Under the pieces are notes generated by a model. It searched no databases and was not told the DNA's origin. It was given only the letters and a program-made list of their open reading frames with translations. Position numbers and translations under genes: made by a program. A stretch of 64,000 bases of DNA from Epiperipatus broadwayi. Lineage: Eukaryota; Onychophora; Udeonychophora; Euonychophora; Peripatidae. This document shows positions 1 to 11,612 of the stretch, one piece after another. The DNA lies in assembly GCA_028023455.1 (NCBI GenBank), contig JAQFVV010012402.1, positions 15,252,935 through 15,316,934 on the forward strand, in the 5' to 3' direction. How positions within the stretch are numbered: position 1 is the stretch's first letter; each line of letters starts with the position of its first letter.

Positions 1-900
1 CCTTAACTTTCATAATAATTTAAATTCTCTCTATTTTTCGCTAGAATATTCATATTTTCTCATCAACATTTAATCCATATATATCAACACTAATTACATC
101 CAATACATAAATTATAAAAGCACAAATCTTTCAGAAATAATCTATATTACTTTTTTTAATCAAATTGAATTGATTGTGAAAAAAAGTATTTGTGACCCTG
201 TGCATAAAAATGATTTCTTTTGTTCCAAAAGAAATCGTAAATATAGAGCTGGGCTAGAAATATAGCAGGTAGGTAAAGAATTTTTAAGTCTTAATGAATG
301 AACATTAAAAATTCTTACCACACACACATCCATTGTCTATCTATATATAGTGTATGTGCGCATACAAATACAAATATGCATAAAATAAACAATAATGTAT
401 TAGAAACTAGGATAGTCTCTCTGTTCAGATTCATTGCATATGATATAAAAAAACTGTTTTCTTTCTCTTGAATTTGTAAAATGATCACATTTAATTAACC
501 AATATAAATATTTTGAGACCAGGGTTGGGAAACCTCTAATCCATAGCCAAGTCCAGCCGTCAAAAGCTCCCAATCCAGTCTCCAGACATTTTCACAAACG
601 TATATAAAATGGATCTGCATAAAACTTCTATTTATCACATATGTAGTGCAGTGCAAATATTGAATTAAGAGTTAAGTAATATAAAATATTTATTTTCTCA
701 ACTACATCTTTTACATTCTCCAATCTTTATAATAATTCTATTTTATTCTATCAGAGGTGCAATACTCCAATCTACAATGTTGAGAGCATTTTGTTTGTTT
801 TTATAATGATTTTCACAGACAAATGTCTCACTAGAAAAATTAAACTTGAATTCTACTTCATTTTATTATTATTTTGCACTTTATTTTTTTAAAAAAACAG
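1..900. other. AT-rich stretch without a recognised gene
   Basis: No reading frame here looks like a protein I know. The sequence is low-complexity AT-rich DNA with short homopolymer runs. A slightly more GC-rich patch near 518-600 does not match the repeat families found elsewhere in the window. The stretch ends in an A run directly before the first PLE-C terminal repeat. Confidence 0.5.
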
Positions 901-1015
901 GCAAAACTCACTATATGTATTGCCACACACAGCAAGCTAGGGTAATCAATGGATGCCAGAAGGCTTGTGCATAAAATCCCCATCTAGTGCCTACTCATCC
1001 AATATCCCCATACTA

Positions 1016-1040
1016 GTTTCTGGCTTGTGGCCTTCGTCAG
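1016..1040 (-). ncRNA. Hammerhead-like core, PLE-C copy 1
   Basis: On the minus strand this reads CTGACGA, then a GGC/GCC stem with a CACAA loop, then GAAAC. That matches the CUGANGA...GAAA order of a hammerhead core with a short stem II. The pair next to the core is A opposite A. I could not place stem III or the cleavage site with confidence, so self-cleavage is not shown. Confidence 0.5.
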
Positions 1041-1470
1041 TGAGGAGCCTTGGATCTGGGAGTACTGCACCTAGATCTTAAGATCTAATGCAACTCTCCA
1101 GCAGCCTCCTTGTATCTCCACTTAACTACAAAACTATGAGTCTTAAACTGAAAACACCTTAACGTTTTCAATCCAAACCCATTAGCTTATATAGTCATAT
1201 GGATCTGAACTCAGTTCAGCACCCATACATTTTGGTGTCTTTGGTTCTTTAATAACCATAGCCACCACTATCCTATTAGGCAGGATTGGTTTTAAGCCAA
1301 TAAACATCACATGACCACCACTTCTTATGCTTGTGTATAACTGTTGCTAAAACAGACAAAACTCACTATATGTATTGCTACACACAGCAAGCTAGAGTAA
1401 TCAATGGATGCCAGAAGGCTTGTGCATAAAATCCCCATCTAGTGCTTAATCATCCAATATCACCAGACTA

Positions 1471-1495
1471 GTTTCTGGCTTGTGGCTTTCGTCAG
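1471..1495 (-). ncRNA. Hammerhead-like core, PLE-C copy 2
   Basis: This is the second copy of the core, 455 bp downstream of the first. It again reads CTGACGA...GAAAC on the minus strand with the same CACAA loop. Stem II has one substitution (AAGC where copy 1 has AGGC), which weakens one pair. Confidence 0.45.
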
Positions 1496-1620
1496 TGAGG
1501 AGCCTTGGATGGATCTAAGAGCACTGCACCTAGATCTTAGGATCTAATGCAACCCTCCAGCAGCCACCTTTTATCTCCACTTAACTACAAAACTATAAGT
1601 CTTAAACTGAAAACACCTTA

Positions 1621-2663
1621 ATTTTTTTTTTTATTAAGATGGCTACACAGTATAAGATAATAAAAATTGACACAGAAAATCATGCCTTTCAAAAGAAATA
1701 TACCAATACATATTTTTTTATAGAAATTATAAATCAATGTGCCCGATATGTATAGAAAGTATTTCTGTTAATAAAGAACACATTATTAAAATATACTATT
1801 TATCAAATCATTCTGACTACAACAAATCATTGGAGAAGAAATAAATATTAAAATAGAAAACTTGACAAGGAGCTTCATCAAGTATCTGACATATTTTATA
1901 AAAAGCACAAATAAGTCAGAAAATTCTGCGAGAGCAAGTTACTTAAAAAGAAAAGGCAGAATATTCAAAACCATATTCTGAAGGGGAGTTTATAAAAGAC
2001 TGCATTCCAGCTGCTATAGAATTAACCTGTCTAGGATATAAAAAGAATTTGAAAATATATGCTAGAAGATAGGTTTAAGATAAATTGGAAATCATTAAAT
2101 GTGGAACAGTCATTAATAATAATGTTACTTTATTTTTAATTCACAAAAAAATTATGGCACTCGTTTAAAGGGGGAAAAGTTGAAATTGGCCCATCAGTTG
2201 AAAAGATTGACTATTCTTAATGATTAAAGGTAAACTAATTAAATTTTTGATCAAATATAGTAGGCTAATTTTTAAGTGGATAATTTTATGTGGGCTGTGA
2301 ATAAGATTATAAATATCCAAATGGCTTTTGACAGAAAAAAGGTCCCCGTCTCTGATTTAGACTATTTGGCAATCCACCTACATATTTATTCAAACATTTG
2401 CTGTAGTCTTTTTGCGATTGACATTATTGGAGATATACCATTTGAATTTATTAAAGATAATATTTTGGACCATTTTTATAACAATCCTATATCTACATAT
2501 TACTTACTTTTCTCCATATAGAAAGCAATCCTTCCCAAATTTAGAATTGAAGTGTAATCTCTTAAGTATTATATCTATGACAATTGATTTCCTTAAAATA
2601 ATCTATCATTGGAGGTTTTTAATTGTGTGAATTAATTATATTAATTCTTTGGTACATGTTAGT
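1621..2663. other. AT-rich stretch with one weak coding-like patch
   Basis: A 12-base T run follows the PLE-C repeat. Position 2276-2518 is open for 81 codons on the plus strand, with a varied, protein-like composition (for example KKVPVSDLDYLAIHLHIY). Just upstream (about 1830-1960) another plus-strand frame is open and rich in Lys and Ser. I recognise neither. They could be the remains of an old transposase or other gene, or chance open frames. No splice signal or start context favours a live gene. Confidence 0.3.
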
Positions 2664-2763
2664 AATATTACCAAATTCACCACTTCTTTTATTTTGCTAT
2701 CCACTATTTTGAACACTTTTTGGCAAAAACCTTTTATTGTACCTAATGCATACACAATCTTAC

Positions 2764-2791
2764 ACTTCAACTGCCCTGCAGTCTTCTTCAG
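2764..2791 (-). ncRNA. Hammerhead-like core, PLE-A, decayed
   Basis: On the minus strand it reads CTGAAGA, a GACT/AGTT stem II, then GAAG in place of GAAA. The change in the conserved GAAA box suggests this copy is inactive. Confidence 0.4.
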
Positions 2792-3337
2792 AGCTATGAT
2801 ATAATGAACAAAATATATAAATAATACCATAAAAAATGTAAACAATAAACTTAATAAAATAATTAAAAAATAACAATAATAAAAATATATATATAACAAA
2901 ACATAATAAAAGTGAAATAAATATAATCAAACCCAAATAAAATAATCTAGTTAATATAAAATAAAATATATAATATAAATATAAAACAAATCTAAATTAT
3001 ACATATGTGCTAGTAAAACTAAAGTTTAAGTTTATAAGAGTAAAATAATCAGGAGATTATTAAATATATATATATATTTCAATTAATAGTTGTTCATAAA
3101 TATGTATGTATTCAGTCAGGAATACACATGTATAATTTAGATTTATTTTATATTTATATTGCATATTTTATTTTATATTAACTGGATTATTTTATTTGGT
3201 TTTGATTATATTTATTTCAGTTTTATTATATTTTATGTTGTTTTTTTATTATTTTATTAAGTTTATTGTTTACATTTTTTATGGTATTATTTATATAGTT
3301 ATGTATTTTATTTTATATTGTTCATTATATTATAGCT

Positions 3338-3365
3338 CTGAAGAAGACTATAGGATAGTTGAAAC
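3338..3365 (+). ncRNA. Hammerhead-like core, PLE-A
   Basis: It reads CTGAAGA, then GACT...AGTT, then GAAAC on the plus strand. The stem II closing pair is G-U here and G-C in the copy at 54221, so pairing is kept despite the change. It lies about 35 bp before the family's 3' tail. Confidence 0.5.
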
Positions 3366-3568
3366 AAGATTATGTACGCATATAGGTACAATAAAAGGTT
3401 TTTGCTAAAAAGTGTTATTCTGCTATTAAAAGAACTAATGATAAAACTCCTACTTTGACAGTTCTTTTTATTCATGTGTAATAGCAGTATATAAATAATT
3501 TATTATTGTTATACAGGACATTTATTAAAAATGCATATTTGCAGATATATATTATATATTTACATAAG

Positions 3569-3582
3569 CATTTATGAGTACT
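3569..3582 (+). repeat. Left target-site duplication of PLE-B
   Basis: The 14 bases CATTTATGAGTACT here are repeated exactly at 6295-6308, on the other side of the PLE-B element. This fixes both element boundaries. Confidence 0.85.
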
Positions 3583-3746
3583 GTACTTGTATTTTTTAAA
3601 TTGGACTATTTCCATCATTTAATATATGTATTGAATGTCTTTAGAAAAATTTAACTTTATTTAAATATTCCAAATACATTCAACTGGCCAAAGTAGAAAA
3701 TCATTTAATTTTCTTATGTAAATCTGAAGGGATAATTCTTAAAGGT

Positions 3747-5943
3747 TTGCAACTAAAATCTCCAATTCTTTCTCAGAGAGCTGATAAAATTATTCGGAGA
3801 ACAAGTGAAGCTCTGTTAAGAGAAAGAATAAATGCTCAAAGGTTTTCTAAGTATCAAACATTGCATTCCATTAATAATATAGAATTTTCTCTAAAAAATA
3901 AACTTACTAATGAGGATTACACAAGTTTCCCAAGCAGTAAGAAAATCATATTCTACATTACATGGAAAAATAAAAAAATGCCAAAAGAAGAAACTTGCTA
4001 ACCTACATGGGCATATCAAAAATCATAATGTAACAAGCAATTTACCCATTTCATCTGTTAAAAATCTCAGTTCTAAACATCTAACAGATACTGAAATTTC
4101 TGTTCTTGAAAGAGGATTAAACTTTGCCATAACACCATCTAATATCCCTTTATTAGATATAATGGCAGCTACAGGAAGTCACTCAAAAATTGCCTTTAGA
4201 AGCAGCAGAATTATGCTGGAGAATAAAAAGAACACTTGACAAGCAACAAAAATTGAAGTCAAACATATCCTATGGTAAGAGGAAGGCAGTTAAATCTCTC
4301 AAAGTAGATAAATCTATAATTATTCTCCCTGCTGACAAAGGTAATGCAACAATTGTAATGGATACAACTGATTATGACAACAAAATACAAGAACTCCTCA
4401 CAGCAGGCCAATATAGAAAAGTGGCAAAAAATCCAATACCGAGTACAGAAACAAAGTTACAAGCATTACTCAGAAAGCACCACAAGTACTTCACTGATTC
4501 AGAAAAAAGTAAAATAACATCATATTTCAGCAAAATTCCTCATCTTTATAGTCTACCTAAAATCCATAAGGATCATGTTCCATTAAGACCTATTGTTAGT
4601 TATAGAGATTCACCTTGCCAAAATTTGGCAAGATTTCTTCTCAAAGTTCTAAGTCCTTTGGCATACAAGACCCAGTCCTTTGTCAGGGATTCTAGACACT
4701 TTGTAGAATTAATCAAGAACATGAAAAAAAAACTGACTTACTGGTAAGCTTTGATGTGGAAAGTTTATTTACGAATGTACCATGTGAAAAGGCATTGTCT
4801 ATTGTAAGGAAAAGATTAAATGGTGATAATAGTTTACAAACCAGAACAGCTCTTCCTGTTGATAGTATAATGGAACTATTAACATTCTGCATAAAAACAA
4901 TCTACTTTCAATATAACACAGAATTCTTCCAACAAAGTCAAGAAATGGCCATGGGCTCACTATTGTCTCCCCTGATTAGCAATATTTACATGGAAAAACT
5001 TGAAACCTTAGCCATAAAAACTACTCCATATCCACCTAAAGTTTGACTTCGCTATGTGGATGATAGATTTGTGTATGGCCACATGGTGAAGCACTGCTAC
5101 AAACTTTCTGGAAACATATCAACAATATATTCCCTTCAATTAAATTCACAATAGAATCAGAACAAGAACAAAAATTGGCCTTCTTAGATGTTTTTGTGAC
5201 AAGACTCCTTCATGGCAAAATCAAAACTACAGTTTACCAGAAACCTACACATACAGGGAAATACCTAGCCTATACATCCAGTCACACCAGAAACACAAAA
5301 CATGAGGAGTTATACTATCACTATGGAACCGAGCAAAAGAAGTTTGTTCAGAAACCAGCAATTTGGAAAAAGAAAAGATCTATATAGAACAAACTCAAGA
5401 AAACTTTAAATAGACAAAAAGAATCATCAAGAGAAAAGACAACTATTGCTACTGTAGTGTACCCATACATTCCCCCCCCCCCAAAAAAAAAAAAGCAGAC
5501 AAATTAAGAAAATCTGCAATCAGTATAACATCAGAACAGCTTTCCAGAGCCATACTACTCTAAGAGAAATTCTAATATCTACAAAGCCTAAACTTGAAAT
5601 GATGAAAAGAAAAAACTGCATCTATGAAATGCCATGTGAATTGGTAAGACCAGTTGTCCCATTGAAAAGCGCTTGCAAGAAAACAAACTGATGATTAGAA
5701 GAGAGAAAGCAGATGTGTTTAAGGTAGCAGAACATGTATGTGCCAATGAACATATGTTCAATTGGGAAAACACAAAAATGCTGGATAGAAAAGAAAGGTA
5801 CAAAGAAGAAAATTTAAAGCTGTTGCTCACATGGCAATGGCAAAAAATTTCATAAGCCAACTCAGTGTGACTATACATAATGTATGGAAACCACTAATCA
5901 ACTTTGCTCTTACAAAAGTGGAGAAACCAGGAGGAACCTTATA
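3747..5943 (+). pseudogene. PLE-B reverse transcriptase / GIY-YIG polyprotein, broken
   Basis: This was one polyprotein that copied element RNA and nicked target DNA. It is now split over several frames. The N-terminal piece is at 3747-4001, and the following linker is at 4003-4239. The RT fingers at 4190-4747 include the stretch LPADKGNATIV and the SLPKIHK...LRPIV block, both typical of PLE reverse transcriptases. The palm at 4741-5064 includes SFDVESLFTNVP and the catalytic RYVDD box (about 5050-5064), which is preceded by an in-frame TGA. The FLDV...QKPTHTGKYL block follows at 5175-5280. A run of about ten C and twelve A near 5471-5494 breaks the linker. The GIY-YIG remnant (5612-5855) keeps CIYEMPC and a later GKT...EKRLQE part, but the region between them is shortened. 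At least five lesions are visible. Confidence 0.85.
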
Positions 5944-5977
5944 GATAAGTATATGAAATTACTACAGACTATTGCCT

Positions 5978-6068
5978 TTGGCAGGATGGCTCAGTTGGTT
6001 AGAGCGTTACTTTAAAATTTCAAAACTCAAAAATCTAAGGACTCAGGTTCGAATCCCATGCTAGTACT
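5978..6068 (+). ncRNA. tRNA-like segment inside PLE-B
   Basis: It contains a good RNA polymerase III A box (TGGCTCAGTTGGTTAGAGCG) and B box (GGTTCGAATCC) in tRNA order. The arm before the B box looks most like a leucine-type tRNA with a long variable region. The acceptor stem does not pair well, so this is not a functional tRNA gene. It sits just upstream of the hammerhead-like motif and recurs, partly inverted, in the fold-back at 48323-49097. It therefore belongs to the PLE-B family and probably serves, or served, as an internal promoter. Confidence 0.6.
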
Positions 6069-6091
6069 GTCACTGGTTAGGCCAGCAACAT

Positions 6092-6126
6092 CTGAAGAAG
6101 AGGAGAGACTAATACCTCTCAAAATG
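6092..6126 (+). ncRNA. Hammerhead-like relic, PLE-B
   Basis: CTGAAGA is followed by a GAGG/CCTC stem and then CAAAATG, where the better copy at 48781 has CGAAACG. The GAAA box is lost, so cleavage is unlikely. It lies about 35 bp after the tRNA-like segment. Confidence 0.45.
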
Positions 6127-6294
6127 TTGTGCATATACTAACCTGTTTGATGTGCTATTACTAACAGTTGAATGTATTTGAAATATTTAAAAAAAGCTAA
6201 ATTTTTCTAAAGACATTCAATACATATATTAAATGATGAAACAGTCCAATATAAAAATACAACAACACACCATCATCGTAAACCTTCAGGAAAA

Positions 6295-6308
6295 CATTTA
6301 TGAGTACT
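6295..6308 (+). repeat. Right target-site duplication of PLE-B
   Basis: This is an exact copy of the 14 bases at 3569-3582. Confidence 0.85.
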
Positions 6309-8400
6309 ATTTCTAGTTTAATTAATTAATTATGACTGAAACAAGTTTTAAGTTTTTGGTACAATAGATTAATAGATAATTAAATCTTTTAACAAAAATT
6401 TTGTGTGACAAAAAATCATCAAGATAATTTTTGACAATCTTAGATTAGCTTCTGATGAAAACCAGTCCCCGCAGCTGAAATATTAAAGATGTGTAGATGA
6501 TTTTTGACATTTTATTTTTCTTTATATCTGTTATTGATTGTATTTATACATAGGTGTATATAGAGTATCAATTACTTCACTATATTTTGAGTTTTATTGT
6601 ATGTATAAAAGCACATGTAGCACACAGTGTGTGTGTGTATATATCCCTTTATTAAAGGTATATTTTATTGTCATAGATTAGAAGTAACAAAACTTACATT
6701 TTCAATTCAATATATCAAATAACATTTGGTATTTCCCATGGTGATGTCCCATTATCTCAGCCTCTTTTGATTGTGGCTCTATCAAAGATTGAGACAACCA
6801 TGTTGAACTATGATCTAAGATCATGTGTTAAGTTCAAAATAACATGATTTTTGATATATCCATATAAGATCTTAGTTACATGTCAAGTTTGTAATTTCCT
6901 ATATAAATTACTCAATGTTGCGACAAGTGAGGGTTTAATGACCAGTGCATTTCATAAAAAAATAGAGATAATAACCCTAATAATCTGTCAACTGTGGTAA
7001 CAATTCCTTCAAAACATCCAGACATTATGTCCTAGTTATAAGTAATTCAATACATAAAAATCTATAAACCTTTTCATGACATTGCAAAGAACATATTCCG
7101 ATTTTTTATACTCTATATCAATATAAGCATGTGGGTTTTCATATCAAATTCATGGTGTCAGTAATTGCCATAATATTAGACAGAAACTGATTTGATAATA
7201 TTACCCTCAAATTTCCATTAATTATTCAAGAAGATAGCTTTGAAGAGAAAAAATTAATTACTATATAGTGACAAACTATAAAGTCAACTCACTAAAAATA
7301 TTTTATAGAATTTTTACAAATCAAGCACTACTCAATTAAATCTTATATATTAACCCTGCATATATAAATTAATAATGCATATTTTAATAATAAAATAATT
7401 GAAATACACTTTAGGAATCATGTATCTTGAGTATTTTGTCATTCTTTGTTTTAAAATGGAAAATACTAGTGTTTTATTACTTGACAATAGTGACTTCTAG
7501 TTAAGAATTTTCAAATTCAACAAATGACTGAAAAGTATTCTTTTAGATATTAGAATACTTTCAAACTGATAGCTTGAAAAGTACAATAGACATGCAAGTC
7601 AACTGCTGGATGAATATTTGCAGTCCAAATACTTCAGTGACAATGGCTAATGGAAACTATTCTGAAAATCTAATTGGATCATCACTTTATGTCTATTATG
7701 CTTACAAACAGGGTTCTACAGTAGAGGATTATTTTTAATACCATCTCTACCACATAAGATTTTCTACTTTGGTCCCATGTAATACTAAATTAGTTTTGTT
7801 TGCAATCACTCATTCAATGAATGCTCAGTTAGAATTAGGTAGCAGTAGGTTAAACAATATCATATTATACTCGATAGTAGCGGGTCACAGCTTGCCATCT
7901 TCTCAACTCATTTATTTTAGCACATAAATTTTAGGATTATTTTATAAACTTTGACAAGTCCTTTATATCATAAAGCTAATGACAGATAATGGATTAATGA
8001 TTGTAGCTTTTAAAATCACCAACTTCAATAAAATTTCCTATTCATTTTTTTTTTATGTAGAATCCATATATATATTAAAACTTTCTGAATCCAGCCAATT
8101 CTCAATATTTTTTAAAACATGTCTTTAGAAATTCTCATTAATTTTTTTGTCAATAGTTATATTTTACATACATACATCACACAAGCAGATAAGAACATAC
8201 TAATTTATTTAATTTGATATACATATAGAATAGTAAGATTAGTTATTGGATTAAATAAAAATTATGCTCCAATAAGTTCTAATTCTAATTAAAAAGTACA
8301 TGATTTATAGACTTAAGAATCCAAACACTAGTCCAAACATTTTTAAATTGTTGTGGTGGAAGTGGAAAACAATTAAAGATGCAAGTGCTACATGTAAATT
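6309..8400. other. AT-rich stretch without a recognised gene
   Basis: I see no supported coding sequence. A short TG repeat followed by TA lies at about 6627-6645. A CTGATGA...GAAATA string at about 6455-6485 resembles a hammerhead core but has no convincing stem II. The rest is AT-rich, probably intronic or intergenic DNA. Confidence 0.45.
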
Positions 8401-9240
8401 TGATTATGAAGACAGAAATATGAAAAAATAGACTGAAGAAATTAAAAAAAAAAAAATCTGAAAATGAATTATAAAATTCTTTGAGAAAAATCCAAAGCAG
8501 AAATGGATATATAAACATCTAAATCAAAGTATTTTAGAGTTAGATTATATTTTGATTAACAGAAATTATGTATTTAAAGATTTTAATGTGCTTAAATATA
8601 CTCAACATTTTGCAAATGATGTGATTGTTTTTGTAAAAAAATATTTTCAGTTTCAGAAAATATTACAAAAATTATCGGATGAAAATAAGAAAATAGGACT
8701 AAATACTAAAAATATGTAATGTTCAATGGATTTTCTCAAAAGAAAATAAAGATAACTACAGATATCTTGGTCAAATTATTAATACATATGGAAACATAAC
8801 AAATGAAATAAATCATAGGATTAAACTTCAGTGGATTGGAATGTTTTTGGCAAAAATAATACTAACGGAAATAAGTCTATGTGCTTGAAAAGGAAGATTT
8901 TAATAGATGTGTTTTATTACTCATTACATGTAGACATGAGATTTTGATACCTAATAGAAGAAACAATAGAGCAACTTCATGAAGAACAGTGAGATACATA
9001 TTGAAAATAATAAAGAGAGATAAAAAAATATATGTAGATGAGAGAATTCAGGTATCATTGACATCACTGAAATCTGGTAGCTGGATATGTATGTAGTAAA
9101 CTACAATACCAAGAAATTATAAAGAACCTAAAACAAGACTATGTGAAATGAAATGGCATAAGGAAATTTGCTGTATTGATGTGAAAAAGCTATGGGCCAG
9201 AAAACATTAAATTTGGACACACCATTGTGGAGAAAATAGT
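8400..9240 (+). pseudogene. Decayed RTE-clade LINE with internal deletion
   Basis: Translations in shifting frames match the better RTE copies at 45.7-51.2 kb. First comes the end of the endonuclease (ELDYIL.NR.YVF, about 8495-8600). It is followed directly by the reverse transcriptase stretch after the FADD box (about 8605-8720), so most of the RT has been deleted. The thumb region with YLGQIIN and INHRIKL is at 8757-8850, and decayed C-terminal sequence continues to about 9230. There are many stops. This copy keeps the reading frame through DENKKIGLNTK at about 8677-8710, where the two younger copies share an 8-base deletion. It is clearly older than them. Confidence 0.7.
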
Positions 9241-10244
9241 AATGAATGCAAATAATAGTGACAAATTTTGTTTATAATCTATTTTCTTTTCTTTCCAATG
9301 GTCTGTAAATATGTTTGCCTAAGTTTAAATTTTATTTTCTTCTAGAGTACATTATTTAGTGACAAACTGAATGCAATCAATTTTGCTTTGATGGTTCATT
9401 TTCTCTTTCTTAAATATAATTATTTTCATTTCAACTATATTTATGTATAAGCCATATTACTTATATCTTCTTGTTTGGTATTCTCTAGTTTCAATATTCA
9501 TCTTCTTCAGTGTATTATGTCATACTGTGAGTACATTTTAAAACTTCATTAGCTATACCGTAATTTATATAGTTTTTAGACATTATTAAGTTAGATATTT
9601 ATAAGCAGTGAGTTTTTGCCTATTTCAATAACAGTCATAAGTAAGCATAAGAAATGGTGATCATGTGATGTTTATAGGTATAAATATATATTACAATTTA
9701 CAGGATTATATATATAGTATATAAATAAATGTTTCATGATATTAAGCAATATTAATTCACATGACTTTGCATTGCTTTAGAAAACCTTGAATTTAGTTTT
9801 GATTTTTTTTTTTTAAAAAAAAACTAATTTATTTTATAAAAATTTGATTTATTGTTGATAAGATTACAAAACTGGAAACAAGATAAAATTGAATAATCAC
9901 TAGAAATACAAGTATAAAAAACAAATTTCATTTTAATCAAGGAACAGATAATATAAACTATTTAAATGACATTCATTAATTAAATGTAGAAATCATATAT
10001 AAAATAAAAAATATAATATATATGTAAAAATAGAAAATAAGTTTCTTTGCTTAGCTTGGAGTTTAACTGCAGAGATCATTTTTAGAAAACATCATATAGT
10101 AAATCATTTATTAGAACAACAGACTGAATTAAAAAAAAAAACTTAACATTTGATATATTCATGGTAACAATAATTGACTAGTAAAACTAAAAAACATAGC
10201 CCCTTAAAACTATAATGTATACATAAAGTTTGCATACACATGAA
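9241..10244. other. AT-rich stretch without a recognised gene
   Basis: No supported gene, RNA or repeat was found. There is a T/A homopolymer block near 9803-9825. Confidence 0.45.
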
Positions 10245-10400
10245 GGATTTTGCAGTGTAGTGCTAGGATATCTGACTACTATGAATGATTTGAATTTGAA
10301 TCTAGGAGGTAAATTCAGGTCCCAATTAAGCTTAGAATTTTTTTTTCAGGTGCCTGACCTATAACAGTTTAGCAATTAATTCATTTTTGTCAATAAATGA
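10245..10400 (+). repeat. Possible tRNA-derived SINE relic
   Basis: The segment GTGTAGTGCTAGGATATCTGA resembles the D-arm and A-box part of a Glu/Asp-type tRNA. It is followed about 30 bases later by a decayed B box (GAATTTGAATCTAGG). This layout fits a tRNA-derived SINE head. The B box is poor and there is no second copy in the window, so the call is weak. Confidence 0.3.
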
Positions 10401-11612
10401 ATATCTAATTAGTCAAAGCTAAAGAGTACAATAAAATTTTTAATCATTTCTAAGATTATTGCTCTAAATGGGTTTTTTAAAGACTTTTACATTTGCATAT
10501 TTTGAAAAAATTCTAAGCATAAAGGGTAAAGTTTGCTTTTATTATTATTAAAACTCTCTCAAAGTTACATGATGTAGTTTACTTAATTTTTGAAAGAGAA
10601 AAGAAGAAAATCTTATACATTAGTTTAATCCATTTGTTTTATTATTATCAATTCCTACAAATAAGCCAAAGCCTTAGTAATTTATTATTATAGAGACTTT
10701 TAAAATTATTAGAATTAAACAATACAACTGAAGGAATTTTTATTTTAGTTATATAGATACTGCTCAGCTCAATAAAAAAGTGAAAAATGAACTGCAAAAG
10801 CTTAAAATCTATTATTATGCACTATTATATACAATTACCCAAAATTAATAGCAATTTTATTAAAGAATATTGTTTAAAAATATATGAAAAGATTATAAAG
10901 CTAAAAAATAAAATACGTGCCAATATTACCTTAAGTTAATATTGAATATTCAACAATCTAATTAAATATCTGTTTTAAATTTCTACAGAAATCATTCAAG
11001 CATAAGCAGTTGATTTCACTTTTAAACATTTTAAAATTAGAATAAAATTTTAAAATTGTTATATACAATAAAATTTATTGTAATTTGTATATTTGATATA
11101 AATCACTGGCAATATAATATGGCACTAAAATATTTTAGGCAGTTTACTTAGTTTCCCAAATCTGAAACAGTGGGCAGATGAAATGTGAAATATTTTGTAT
11201 CAAATTTAAGATAAGTTGTTAAAAAATAAAGAAAATGTTCCAGTAATGTGTGCCAGAGGGTGGTATATATATATGTTTTGTTAGATGATTTGTTTCAATT
11301 AAATATTTTTATTGAAGTTAAAATAAAAAATTTAAATCGAGGTTTGATATTCAATATTTGTTCAAATTTGGTCAAATTCTAATAAATCGCACAGGCAATG
11401 TAATATGACACAAATATTTTACACAGCTTACTTAGTTCCTTAAACATAGAGCATTGGATGAGTGAATTAAACTATATTATAACCAAGTTTGATTTAATAC
11501 TTATAATTTTACTATCAACCTTAAAAGTACTTTAGCATCATTTAAAATTGAAATAAAAACAAATCTTTGATTCCAATCTTAATCCTAGATACGAAATAAT
11601 AATAAATATACA
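10401..11612. other. AT-rich stretch without a recognised gene
   Basis: Only AT-rich, low-complexity sequence is present. A loose near-repeat is seen between about 11085-11160 and 11385-11450 (both mention a TATAATATGGCAC-like word followed by TTTACTTAGTT). This may be an old duplication. Confidence 0.4.

Larger units (their letters stand above)
901..1620 (-). repeat. Tandem PLE-C terminal repeats (two copies)
   Basis: Two copies of one repeat lie head to tail. The first runs 901-1355 and the second restarts at 1356 with the same opening, a period of 455 bp. The second stops near 1620, in the middle of the unit, so it is truncated. Each copy carries a hammerhead-like core on the minus strand, and the unit's outer ends recur in the small insertions at 28607 and 38488. 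Tandem, partly truncated terminal repeats (pLTRs) carrying hammerhead motifs are typical of Penelope-like elements, so I infer that this is the terminal-repeat part of a PLE family without its coding region. No protein of this family is seen in the window, so the assignment rests on structure only. Confidence 0.6.
2664..3410. mobile_element. Inverted pair of PLE-A 3' ends
   Basis: Positions 2664-3012 (minus strand) and about 3105-3410 (plus strand) are inverted copies of one sequence with a spacer of roughly 95 bp. Both arms contain a hammerhead-like core followed by the shared tail that reads ACAATAAAAGGTTTTTGC. The same tail is found at 45430 (minus) and 54275 (plus), next to GIY-YIG coding remains. 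This is therefore a short fold-back copy of the PLE-A family without protein-coding sequence. I could not find a convincing target-site duplication around it. Confidence 0.65.
3583..6294 (+). mobile_element. Nearly complete Penelope-like element (PLE-B)
   Basis: The element is 2712 bp and bounded by a perfect 14-bp target-site duplication. The first roughly 100 bases (3583-3685) are inverted at about 6165-6262, so its ends can fold back. Inside, in order, are a broken reverse transcriptase, a broken GIY-YIG domain, a tRNA-like segment (about 5978-6058), a hammerhead-like relic (6092-6126) and a 3' tail of about 35 bp. That tail recurs in the fold-back copy at 48323-49097 and, inverted, in the micro-insertion at 25890. 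RT followed by GIY-YIG is the usual order in Penelope-like elements with an endonuclease. The coding region is disabled by several stops and frameshifts, so the copy is dead. Confidence 0.85.

Noticed and set aside
2636-2896. Minus-strand open frame rich in Phe, Ile and Tyr
   Set aside because: It overlaps the non-coding PLE-A 3' region, whose inverted twin gives an equally low-complexity frame; chance.
6455-6485. CTGATGA...GAAATA string resembling a hammerhead core
   Set aside because: The two boxes are present, but the bases between do not form a credible stem II, and it is not tied to a PLE end.
8285-8515. Minus-strand Phe-rich 77-codon frame
   Set aside because: It is opposite the decayed RTE endonuclease on the plus strand and is only its shadow.
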